64,000 nucleotides of DNA. It comes from Dendrobium chrysotoxum (taxonomy: Eukaryota; Streptophyta; Magnoliopsida; Asparagales; Orchidaceae). Below, one piece after another: positions 36,595 through 49,000 of the stretch. The DNA lies in assembly GCA_019925795.1 (NCBI GenBank), contig CM034314.1, forward strand, positions 77,124,780 to 77,188,779, given 5' to 3'. Numbering within the stretch: position 1 is the stretch's first letter; each line of letters begins with the position of its first letter. Below the pieces are notes generated by a model. The model was given only the letters and a program-made list of their open reading frames with translations. It did not search any database and was not told the origin of the DNA. Both the position numbers and the translations under genes were made by a program.

Positions 36595-36673
36595 ATGGGC
36601 TGCTGGTTTACAAAGCAAGTTAAGCACACTCCTGGCTATGAAGAACCAGCTGTTCTTGCAGCTGAGACCGCAT
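36595..36673 (+). CDS. CBL: CBL exon 1 (acylated N-terminus)
   Basis: ATG at 36595 begins MGCWFTKQVKHTPGYEEPAV. Gly2 and Cys3 are the expected lipidation sites and Lys residues follow, as in membrane-anchored CBLs. The exon ends T/GTAAGC after 26 codons plus one base (phase 1). This start was chosen because the MGC context is diagnostic and an acceptor-like site precedes it at 36570. Confidence 0.9.
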
Positions 36674-39600
36674 GTAAGCATTCAAATTTCTTATATCTTT
36701 CCTGAAATCCAAATATTGTGTGTTTGTTATCTGTTCCCTTACGTAATTTTCATGATTTTCCTTCAACTCTGAAAAGGTGATTTACTGGGAGTTGCATTAT
36801 CTCATTTCAGCTTTGAGATTGCTCATTTTTATGAACTCAAATCACTCATAGCTGTTCTGGGATTTCTATAGACATTCACCACATTTTTAGATATTAAATT
36901 TCTTCATTATAACTTGATTATAAGATTCTTCCTAATATCCAAACAATCTCACCAATATACAAGCAGTCACTGTCAGCGACGTAGAGGCCCTGTACGAGTT
37001 GTTCAGAAAGATTAGCTATTCAATTATCAAAGACGGCCTTATTCATAAGGTATTTCTTATACGAGCAGTTTGATTAAGTTTTTGCATCTGGCACGGTGAT
37101 TATTTTTTTTGTAACATACAGTTTTAATGCTTGCAGGAAGAGTTCCAGCTTGCTCTCTTCAAGAACAGCAAGAAGAATAATCTTTTTGCTGACAGGGTCT
37201 GTTGTTCATTCTCATTACTTATTTCCTTGTTTTTAAATAATAACCCGTAAAGGGCTTTGATTATGTATCTTATCTTAAATAAGTGTTTCAGTTCTTGTCA
37301 TTTATTGAAAATTAACCTTAATTTCTTATGTGCTATCTTATTTTACTTACGCTACCTCTAAAATCTTATAAAGTTCTCTAATGTTTGATGCTCAGCAGGA
37401 TGGCCTGCATTAAGAGTTTCATCTAACAAGGAACTCTTCTTTTTTTCTACTATTTACTCTCTTGAGGGAACTGTTATTATTGTTTGAAGATTTTAGAAGA
37501 TCAGTTGAAAAGTTTTTTTTTTTTTTTTTCAATTTTATGATGACCCGGACCCCATACAAATCATATTCTGGCACATATTTCAACCAATCTTGCAATCTTA
37601 CTGTGGGCAAAACCGCAAGTCAGAGGACCCCAGATCATAACCATTTATCCTGCGGTACCATTTGGCGGCAAAACCGCAAGTCAGAGGACACGTACTACGT
37701 CCTTACTGACAGGAGAATGTTTGAGAATGAATCCTAGTGATATTTTTAACCAAGCATTAGCTCTATGTGAGCCGAAGTAAATTTCAATTTGTCCGCCTCG
37801 ACAAACTATTGCGGAGGGTGGATGGATTTTGTTTTAAGCATTTTGATGGAATAATTTATTTTTAAATATTTTCGATTTTGATAATCTTTAGATTTTGCGG
37901 GTATTTGGGAAGTATTTGAGATATTTGTGAACCCCTCCGGTTGAGATCTACATTTAACATGGCTATCATCAGGGTGATTTTGAGGTCACTTGAAAATATT
38001 TGAATTTTGTAGAATTTTGAGGGCATTTTGAAATATTTGAAATTAACCCCTCTAGTTGAGATCTGCATTCATCACGGCCATCATCAGGGTGTTTGTGGGA
38101 AATTCCATTCATGGATTGAACCTTGTAAACTTTGTCCAGTTGTCGATAGAGGATCAGATTTCGTAGGTTTTATGCCTTTGTTAATGAATTTCTTTTGTTA
38201 TAGACATTAAAGGCCTAATATGAATGTATAAAACTGATATCATGGTCGACACCTTGACTGTTTATCTGTTTGATAGTTCGAGTCATATTGACTCCTATCT
38301 ATCTACGTAGAAGAATCGAGCTCGAACTTGGGTTCATTTATTGACCCGCGCAACATCCTTAGACATCATGTGTGTATCTAAAACACACTCGTCGGGGCCT
38401 ATACTGCTATTTGGGTGTATTTTATAATTATTTGTTGAACATTTTCGACTCCTATTTACCTATTTAGGAGGATCGGGTTCAATTTATTAACCCGCGCAGG
38501 ATTCAATTTATTGACCCGCGCAGCATCCCTAGACGTCACGTGTGTTCCTACAACACGCGCATCGGGGCCCATGCGGGTGGTTGGAATTGGACTTACCCCT
38601 ATTTGTGTACCTATGTGCTTACATATTATAGTACATGTGCGAAGGCATTTTGGAATATTTAATTTTGATCAGCTTTATAGGTGAGCGTCGTTTGAATGCA
38701 TCATTTGATTTGAGAGCTTGTGCACACCTTCTGTCTGCTTGTATGGATGTTGTGGATCCAGTGGCGTTGCGTAGCAGCTTGTGGATTGAGCCGTTTGCTG
38801 TTTTGTACAGGTAGACTGTCGTGCAGTACTTGTTACTTTATGTAGGTAGCTTGTTGTACACTAACGAATCTCCTGTTATAACCCATGGACGCTTGAATTC
38901 ATTGCAGTTCTTTCATATCTGCTTGTATAATGCATGTTGTGCTTCTAAAGGGGCTCCTGCAGTGGCTCATAGGCATTTGCGTTTGTTACATGTCATTTGT
39001 TCTTTCTTGCGGTGGAACACTGCATTTACTTCATATTGAACAATGATTGATCGTAAGAAGTTCCATAACATTCATTGTCTTCTACTAAGACAGCTTGTAG
39101 GTGTGTAGGTGTCTTGTATGTTATAGTAGATATACAGTCTTTACCTACAAGTATCAAGTCGTATGAGGATCTGTATTCACCTGGGACTTTTGTATTCATT
39201 GGATGCTACATATGATACATTTGCAAGGTGGTTATTTTGGTTGATGTCGGCTACGAGAGTAATCTGGTGTTTACTGCATATTGTTCGTTATCCCTCATAG
39301 ACTTACTCCCTACATAATGAGCCCTTCTACAGTCCCTTGTGAATAGGTTGCAGTGTCTTTCACCATCCATAACCTTTCTCAGTGTTTGCGGATGGACATG
39401 TCAAAGACTACTGTATCTCTTTGTATGATTGACATGAAGACTGTCGTCAATTTCAACTTTGTTGCTTGCAGGTTTGAATGCATTTACTTGTGCCTTGATG
39501 TTTCACTTGAATGCATTTGGATGCATCACACCGTTACTTTTGTTGTATGTCAAATCCTCTTACTCGTAAAGAAGGAATCTATATTTGCTTACAGGTAGAC

Positions 39601-42600
39601 TATTGTGTGAATAAGAAGTCTTCCACAGTAACTTGTAGGGACTCGTATATGTTTCAAATATGATGCATTGTGTATGTTTGTAGGAGACTTTGTTGCATTG
39701 GTTGCTTATAAGCTGATGTTTATTGCTTAGGTAAGTTGCATTCGATGTTGCTTTCCCTACATACATTGTCGGCAACTTATTGCATCCACTATATGTTGAC
39801 TTTCAGTGCTTGTAGGCAATTACTACACTTGCAGCAAATTTTTCATCACTACTAGTGGGTATTTGCATTCATTATGCTCTTCTATCCTTTGCTTGCATGC
39901 AGATCAGTATGCTTGCTTGTATGTATTGGTCAAGAAATTATCACATTCTTTACATATCATTTTGATTGAATAGCTTGAGTCATTTTGACTTATCATTCCT
40001 TGCATACATGTCATTTGAGAGTTTGTTCTCCATTCATCATGAATCCTTCGTTCATATGTCAACTTTCACTTGGATGAATAGGATCAATTAACATCTTCAC
40101 TTAAGCTTGTTAATTCATGATTTATATTTTTATTAATTATTTAGCCCAGTCTTTTCTGCAATCTCAAGTCGTATTCCCTATAATCCAATTTGGTTCAAGT
40201 CCAAACATCAAGTCCCCTGTAGTTCAACTCAAGTCTTTGATTGAGTTCAAATGTCCAAGTCCTAGCTTGCTCATCTCATTTGATGTCCAAATCAAATGCA
40301 ATCCTAAGTCCCCTGTAAGTGTTAATTCAAGTTTGAAAGTTCAATTATTGTTTAATTTGAGTTAAAGTCTTTTATATTTGCTCAAATTAGAGTTCAAGTC
40401 CAAGTTCAAATTGTCCAAGTTTTGTTCAAATTAGGCTCAAGTCCACATCTTCTGTCGGTTGTTCGAGTTCAAGCCCCCTGTTCATTTCTCCAAGTCATTG
40501 TGCATTTTTAGACGGAATTTCGGCAACCTCCCGACGTCTCCCCCATTTAGGGGAAACTACGGGAAACTGGACCTCCCGCCACCCTAGAGAAAAGCGTGTA
40601 CGGTAGGTGTCCTTGGACACCGCGGCCGTAAAATCTTCAATCCCATCACGCCAGAGAAAGGAATACACGGGTCTTCAGTACCTATTTTAAAAGAGCACAG
40701 TTTGCTTTCCCTGCAGTTACAGAGCCGCATACAGGTACTTATATTTTTGTCCTGTCGTGCTAAGAAAAGCGCACACAAGGCTCGCCTGCCTCGCTGTAAG
40801 CGCCGCACCGAGTTCCCTCCCACCACGCTAAAAAAAGGTGCATAAGGGGTCCCTCGGCGCTCTGTAAACACCGAAAACAGGACTTTAGGAGATTACGTGC
40901 CTCGTCGAAAGCATCACAATGAATTCCCTCCTACGACTCTAGAGAAAAGCGTGTATAGGTAATTGTTCGTCGCGTTGCAAGTGTCGAAATGGGTTGTCTT
41001 GAGTTCAGAACTTTATACCTTAGCAAGGAGACGTCGGCAGTGTTGGCACGCGGATCGAGGCAAGAGAAGGTCTCTTTCTTTCTATTTTGTTGTTTTAATT
41101 AATTATAACTAATTTTAATTAATAATAATTAGTTATAGTTAATAATAATTAATTACTATTAAAATGCAAATTATAATTAATTATATTTAATTATAACTAA
41201 TTTATGATTAATTAATAATTAATTATAATTAAAAATAAGTAATCATAATTAAATTCAATTAATTATGATTAGTTTATAATTAATTAATAATTAACTATAA
41301 TTAAAAATAATTAATCATAATTAAATTTAATTAATTATAAATAGTTTATAATAATACAACAACAACAACATCAAGCCTTTATCCCACTACGTGGGGTCGG
41401 CTACATGAATCCTTTTTCTCCATTGTGTCCTGTTAAAAGTCAAATTCTCGTTTAAATCTAATAAAGAAAGATCATTTTTAATATTTTCTAACCAAGTCTT
41501 TTTAGGTCTACCTCTACCTTTCTTAACATAAGTCAAATCTAAGACCTCTACTTTCCTAACCGGGTCATCGGGAGGCCGCCGTTTTACGTGACCAAACCAT
41601 CTAAGGCGACTCTCTCTAATCTTATCTTCCACTGGAGCTACTCCAACCTTTTCACGAATATGCTCATTTCGTATCCTATCTCTAAGGGTAAAGCCACTCA
41701 TCCACCTGAGCATCCTCATCTCTGCAACACTTAACTTAGAATTATGCTTCTCTTTTAATGGCCAACATTCGGCACCATAAAGCATTGCAGGTCTCACCAC
41801 CATCTTATAGAATTTTCCCTTAAGTTTGAGAGGTACTTTTCTATCACACAATAAGCCTGATGCATTCCTCCACTTCAACCATCCAACTTGGATTCTGCTG
41901 ATAATATCCCCATCTATATCACCATCACTCTGAACAATAGATCCAAGATATCTAAAACGTGTACTCTTATTAATGACTTGATCGGCCAAAGTCACAATGC
42001 CCTCACTAGGTCTATTATTACTAAAATTACACTCCATATATTCCGTTTTAGATCTACTCAAGCGAAAACCTTTAGACTCTAAAGTTGACCTCCACAATTC
42101 TAGTTTACCTTCAACTCCCTCTCTAGTCTTATCAACAAGAAGAATATCATCAGCAAAAAGCATACACCAAGGTACATCCTCTTGCAAATGTCTAGTGAGA
42201 ACATCCATGACTAAAGCAAAAAGATATGGGCTTAAGGCTGATCCTTGATGTAATCCAACCGAAATAGGGAAATACTTGGTCAAACCACCTTGTGTTTGAA
42301 CACAAGTAATAGCTCCTGCATACATATCTTTAATGATTTGAATATAAGCGTTATTAACTCTTTTCTTTTCAAGAACTCTCCATAGCACTTCTCTTGGAAC
42401 TTTATCATATGCTTTTTCTAAATCAATAAATATCATATGTAAATCCTCCTTATTCTCTCTATATTTCTCCATCAAACCTCTTAATAAATGTATGGCTTCC
42501 ATAGTAGACCTACCCGGCATGAATCCAAATTGATTTTGAGAAACATTAGTATCACGCCGCAACCTATGCTCCATAACTCGTTCCCATAGTTTTAAAGTAT

Positions 42601-43026
42601 GACACATTAACTTAATTCCTCTATAATTCGCACAATCTTGTGCATCACCTTTATTCTTAAAAATAGGGATTAACTAAAATTAAAAGTAACTAATTATAAT
42701 TAAATTTAATTAATTATAATTAACTTATACTAAATGCATTTTGATATAAGAATTATACATGATTTAAACAGGATTTGAATAGCATTTATGCAAACAAGAT
42801 TTTGGGATCTGTTAAATCCCTCAACAAATTAAATGCCCCATTTTCCTCTTTTGGCCGTGGATCTTCACGGGACCTAATTGAAGAAGCGCTCGAAATGGAG
42901 ACAGTTTACCTTCACAGTGAGCAGCTCCTGTTGCTACTTCCACTCAAAATGTCATAACTTCCGAACCGACCGAAAAGGGACGTCGTCGAAGGAGTGGAGT
43001 TGGTCGGGCTAGGTAGGGAGAACAAC

Positions 43027-43072
<46 letters not shown>

Positions 43073-46000
43073 CCGAAGGAGGAGAGGGGTCTTCGGGTGC
43101 AGCAGATGGATCATAAGGTAGAGAAGAGGGAGCTTGCTTGGTTGGTTGGGTTTCGGAACAGGCAAGGGCGATGGGGGTTGAGGTTTGCAAAGCCCTCGGC
43201 TATGGAAACTGGGTTGGAGGAGGAGAAGAGGAGATGCTTGCGTCGAAGGGTTGATGAGGTTGGGATGCTTGCGTCGAAGGAGGAGAAGAGGAGATGTGGT
43301 TGTGGCTTTGCGAATGGAAGAGGAAGGCTTCGGTTGTAGTGGGAATCGGGAGAGAAGACCCAGAACCAACGCTCTCCTCGTGTTTTTAAAGGGCAAAAAC
43401 AAGTTGGGATCGAGGGGGGGCAAGCTTGAACAGTCTCAAATGGCGCCGAATTGCAGAGTATGGGCAAGAATTGTAGCAAGATATCGGGACTTCGGCAGGG
43501 ATTCGGGGTAGGTAATCATTTTTAGCGATTTTTTTTATCCCGCTTTTTTTATTCTAACGCAGAGGTCAACACTTAAAGTTATGAGTGTAATGAGTGACTT
43601 GCATTGGCTCAATTAGGAATCAAAATGACATATGTCACATGTCAATCACACTACGTAGTTTTTTATACTCCAAAAGTTCCATTACCATCTCCTCTATGCA
43701 TGTGTCAGCCGAAGTATGATAATTTGATTGAACTTGAACGAGGGTGGCCTTCAAAATGTAAATGCGGTCGTATTAATAGTCTTCGATCTAGGGGGACTAG
43801 GGAAGGAAAGATCTTCAATATTCACTAGCACTATTTTGATCTCTTACAAAATATTTTTTTATTTTTTTTCTATTTTTTTGTTCTTTTTCTCTAGTTCTTA
43901 TGAGAACGATGTCATCATCCAATTCTCATCCAATCAGTGATCAAAGAAATTGAATGTTCCGGCAAATATTGAATCACTCGAAGCCTACGATGGCAATCAT
44001 TTGATAGGAATTTGAGGGTCATTATTGAACTTTTGATCATGTGTAGTTGTTAGTGTAAAAGCAATCACTTCCAATGTTTGGAGCAGAGATCCATGTAGAG
44101 ATTTGTATGAGATCAAAGAGCAACGACGGTGGGGTGGTCTGTAAATTTAGTCAAACCAAATATCAATAATATGAGGTCTTTGATTTAGTCGAATCAAAGA
44201 TAAATAACTCAACACCTTCTATTTTTGGGTAAGAGAATTGCCTAGAAAAGAGAAAAAGATCATAATGATACATGTGTTTGTGAGTGAGTGAATTTATTAG
44301 ATACATTTTAAATTTTGTGTCGAGTGGTGAGGCAATTGAACTCAAGATTACTAGTCATGGGGTTTGAGTGTAATCAAGCAAAGTAAAAGGACGGACAGCT
44401 GCGAACGAAGACGAACAGATCACATGGCTAGATATTGCATCACCGTCCACCTGTACAAAACCAAAACAAATCACAACCGTGTATCACAGCTCACATGTAC
44501 TATAAATAAGTGTACACCCCTAGCTATAGCAGATGTAATCAATATGAAATATTTCCACTGAGACTTATCTCCCGCCTAGAGTAGCCAAATTCTTCATGGT
44601 ATCAGAGCGCTCCCGCTCACAACAAGACAATTCCAGAAGGCGGTAAGCAATTCGAAAACACCTTCCATGGCTCAATCCTCTTCTTCCCAAACAGCAAATT
44701 CATCAACCGATCTACCCATTGAACCTTGCACAATCCCTGCATCTCTCAAATTCGTCATTTCAAACATTAAAAACTTAGTTCCCACCCAATTGTCAAGTGA
44801 CAATTACCCAATCTGGAAATCCCAAGTGACAAAGCTTCTCAGAGCAAATGGATACGCTCATTTCATAGATCCCAATATTACATCACCACATCCTACCCTA
44901 CAAAATTCTGATGGCCAAACCACCATTAATCCCAAACATACCGAATGGATTCTGATCGATCAGAATCTAGCTGCAGCCATTTGCTCGACAATTGCTCCTG
45001 CCATATTACCATATGTTCTTCATCTTGATTCAACTGCAGCTATTTGGACAACCATAGAGAGAAGGTTACAATCATCCAACCGATCAAGAGTAATTCAACT
45101 CAAAAATGAATTACACAACATTTCAATGAAACAAAACAACATGGCAGAATACCTAAACGACATCAAGATATTAGTAGACAAGATAGCAGCAGCAGGAGCC
45201 AACATAGATCAAGAGGACATCATACTGTATACATTAAATGGCTTACCACCACAATACCAACCTTTCAAAAGCAGCATTCGTACCATGGTTCACCCACTTA
45301 ATCTGGATGATTTCTATGCATTCCTGATAAGTGAAGAGATAAACCTTAAAGCTGAAGCAGACAGACACTACAACACTCCTGATCAGAATACAGCACTATA
45401 TTCAGCCAGAGGAAGAGGTAGAAGAGGTCGAGGAAGATTCAACCCACAGAGCAGTCGCAACAACAATACTCCAATAGCCTACTGCCAAATCTGCAACAAA
45501 AAGGGACACTCAGCAGTGAACTGCTGGCACAGATTCAACAGCAATTACAGCCCTCAACAGCCAAAATCAAACACAGCTTTCTCAGTTACCACAGAAAATT
45601 CAAATCCAGATTGGTATTTGGATTCAGGAGCAACATCCCATCTTACCAAAGACTTTCACAACCTCAACATTGGTGATCCAGCACCATACCAAGGATCAGA
45701 TAATATAATCATCGGAGATGGTAGCACACTACCCATTGCTCACACAGGAGCTGGCATATTACCAACCCCCAACCGTAAGCTTCAACTCTCAAAAATTCTT
45801 CACATCCCATCTCTATCTCACAACCTCCTATCTATCTATCAGTTAACCAAAGACAATAACATTTCTATATCATTTAACGCTTCTGGTTTCCATGTCAAGG
45901 ACATCAAGACAAACAAAACTATACTCAAGGGTCCAAGCCATAATGGACTCTATCCCGTCCCATCTCAACCACGCAACAATCAACAGTACCTGCTATCAAC

Positions 46001-49000
46001 ACTTAACAACTCCCCAACTGCAACCTTATGGCACAACCGACTTGGACATCCACACAATAGAACCATGGCAACCATTTCCAACAGCAACAGACATCTTAGT
46101 ATACCTACCCTTTCAGTTTTATGTTCAACATGTAAGGTCGCTAAAGGCCACAAACTACAATTCCCTATCTCTACTTCTCGTTCTCAATTCCCTCTAGAAT
46201 TAATCCACTCAGATGTATGGGGCCCCGCTCCAATTACCTCACATCAAGGATATCGCTATTATATCATTTTTATAGATGATTTCTCTCGCTTCATATGGAT
46301 TTTTCCTATGACTTATAAATCTGAAGTGTCCACAATTTTCCATACTTTTCATGTTATGGTTGAAAAACAACTCCCACACAAGATAAAACAATTTAGATCT
46401 GATGGGGGGACTGAGTATGTAAACAGCAGTTTACAAACATATTTACAAAAACAGGGTATTATTCATCAGATATCCTGCCCTTACACCCCTGAACAAAACG
46501 GCATTGCTGAAAGAAAGCATAGACACCTCATTGAAACAACCAGAACATTACTGCACACAGCATCTGTACCCCACTCATACTGGCCAGACGCCGCTCTAAC
46601 AGCATCCTACCTAATCAACCGTCTCCCATCTCCCACCAACCACAACAAAACACCACTACAACTGCTATACAACAAGAACCCAGACTACTCCACCATAAAA
46701 ACCTTCGGCTGTGCATGTTTTCCTTGGATTCCCCCACCCAACAGACACAAGCTAGCACCACGAGCTCAGTCATGCATCTTCCTGGGTTACTCTACAAACC
46801 ATAAAGGATACAAATGTCTAAATCCACTCACAAATCACATAACTATCTTTAGGCATGTCACCTTCCATGAAACCACATTTCCATTTGCTCAGACCACAAA
46901 TTCCCAAGCCTCACAAACTACAATCCCAGAAAACCCACAACTACTCATACCCATTTCTCAATACACCAACAGAACCACACCCCACAGACCTCAAACAGAA
47001 ACCACATCTACCTTTACTCAACCACCCACTCCACTCCCACAAACTGATATACCCAACCAACAGACATTCCCAGCTCCAACCCCACCAACAATACCAACCC
47101 AAGTCTCCAATCACCCAATGATAACCAGACTCAAAACAGGATCCCTCAAACCCAAAACATTTCTCAACCTTATACACCAGAATTCCCAAAGCTCAAACCA
47201 AGACCCAACCACATATAAAGAAGCATCCAGGCATGAACACTGGAGAAAAGCAATGGCAACAGAATTTATGGCACTTCAACAACAGGCAACCTGGACCTTG
47301 GTACCACCACCACCCAATACTCCAATTCTAGGATGCAAATGGACATATAAAACCAAATTCCACTCCAATGGCTCCATAGCAAGACACAAAGCCAGGCTAG
47401 TAGCGCAGGGGCACAAACAACAATATGGAATTAATTACCTGGAAACATTCAGCCCAGTAGCCAAGTTTCCCACCATACGAATGCTGCTTACCATTGCTCT
47501 CAACAGAAACTGGAAAGTACATCAACTCGATGTAGCTAATGCATTCCTACATGGCAAACTGACAGACACCATCTACATGAGACAACCTCAAGGCTACGAG
47601 GACAACCAGCATCCAGAACATGTCTGCCTTCTTCAAAAAGCAATATATGGACTCAAACAAGCATCCAGACAATGGTTCACAACTTTCTCATCTTTTCTGC
47701 ATCAACTGGGTTTTCACCCAAGCAAAGCAGACCCATCACTTCTCACACTCTCACACGACGACTCACAGGTATACTTACTCACATACGTCGACGACATCCT
47801 ACTTACAGGTAACAACAATGTCCTTCTCTTAAACATCATATTGCAACTACAAAACCAGTTTTCCATGAAGCATTTAGGAACAGCAAACAACTTTCTCGGC
47901 ATTAAAATCACCACACACCAAAACACTCTCTTCCTATCACAAAAACAGTATGCATCTTCTATCCTTCACACAGCAGGCCTTTCATTATGCAAACCCATAG
48001 CAAACCCATCATGCACAAAACTACCCACAAACACATCAGTAGATCCCATTCTCACGGAACCTTACACATACAGACAAATCACAGGTTCATTACAATACCT
48101 CACAATAACAAGGCCAGATATTGCATACCCAGTCAATCTACTGTGTCAACACATGCACAACCCACAAACCCAGCATGCATACCTTCTCAAAAAGCTACTA
48201 CGATACATCAAAGGAACACTAGACTACGGCATACCAATTTCCAGAGGACCGCTACAACTTCACTCTTACTCAGACGCAGATTGGGCGAGCGACACAGACA
48301 CCAGAAAATCTACTTCAGGCTACTGCTCGTTTCTCGGCGACACACCAGTTTCCTGGAGCGTCAAGAAACAACACACCGTCGCTAGATCATCCACTGAAGC
48401 AGAATACAGAGCTCTTGCAACGGCCATCACCGACATCCTATGGCTAAGACAGCTACTCCAAGACTTCAAAATACCACTTTCAAAACCAACAGATCTCTAC
48501 TGCGACAACATCTCGACCATAGCCCTTGCCAACAACCCGGTATTCCACGCAAGGACGAAGCACATAGAGATTGACCACCATTTCATCAGGCATCACATTC
48601 ACTCCAACAACATCAGAGTTCACCCGATCAGCACCCAAGACCAGATAGCAGACATCCTCACCAAGCCGCTTTCGACTTCCCGCTTTCAGCTTCTTCGCGC
48701 CAAGCTTAGGGTTCACAGAGATCCCTCAGCTTGCGGGGGGATAAAAGGACGAACAGCTGCGAACGAAGACGAACAGATCACATGGCTAGATATTGCATCA
48801 CCGTCCACCTGTACAAAACCCAAACAAATCACAACCGTGTATCACAGCTCACATGTACTATAAATAAGTGTACACCCCTAGCTACAGCAGATGTAATCAA
48901 TATGAAATATTTCCACTGAGACTTATCTCCCGCCTAGAGTAGCCAAATTCTTCACAAAGTAAGAAGCGATTGCAGTCAACCATGAGAGGCCTATGTGTTG

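Larger units (their letters stand above)
37545..43571 (-). mobile_element. Reverse-oriented Tat/Ogre LTR, truncated, with RTE insertion
   Basis: On the minus strand it begins TGTTGACC at 43571. It then follows the 5' LTR at 50384 in order: GC-rich block (42840-43510), AATTA-rich tract, tandem hairpin-type region (40560-40960, diverged), two copies of the CCTCCGGTTGAGATCTACAT segment (37930-38070) and the GCCGCCAAATGG block (about 37660). The last ~670 bp of the LTR are missing at the low-coordinate end, so this is a broken LTR, not an intact solo LTR. An RTE LINE occupies 41355-42669. Confidence 0.82.
44384..48954 (+). mobile_element. Complete Copia LTR retrotransposon, 4571 bp
   Basis: Two 213-bp LTRs (44384-44596 and 48742-48954) differ at 3 positions. 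The 5-bp duplication CAAAG flanks the element at 44379-44383 and 48955-48959. A tRNA-iMet-type primer site, one uninterrupted 1398-codon polyprotein and a purine tract complete it. The LTR reads TA...CA, not TG...CA. It sits in CBL intron 3 in the sense orientation. All parts needed for movement appear intact, so it is recent. Confidence 0.96.

Noticed and set aside
38821..39598. Open frames of 70-80 codons in the reversed LTR
   Set aside because: They lie within LTR sequence homologous to 52600-54400, where the frames are not kept, so they are chance.
42912..43511. Open frames with long Arg-Glu runs
   Set aside because: They are produced by translating the (CT)n microsatellite at 43030-43070.
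44597..44608. tRNA-like sequence
   Set aside because: It is only the primer binding site complementary to tRNA-iMet. No cloverleaf is present.
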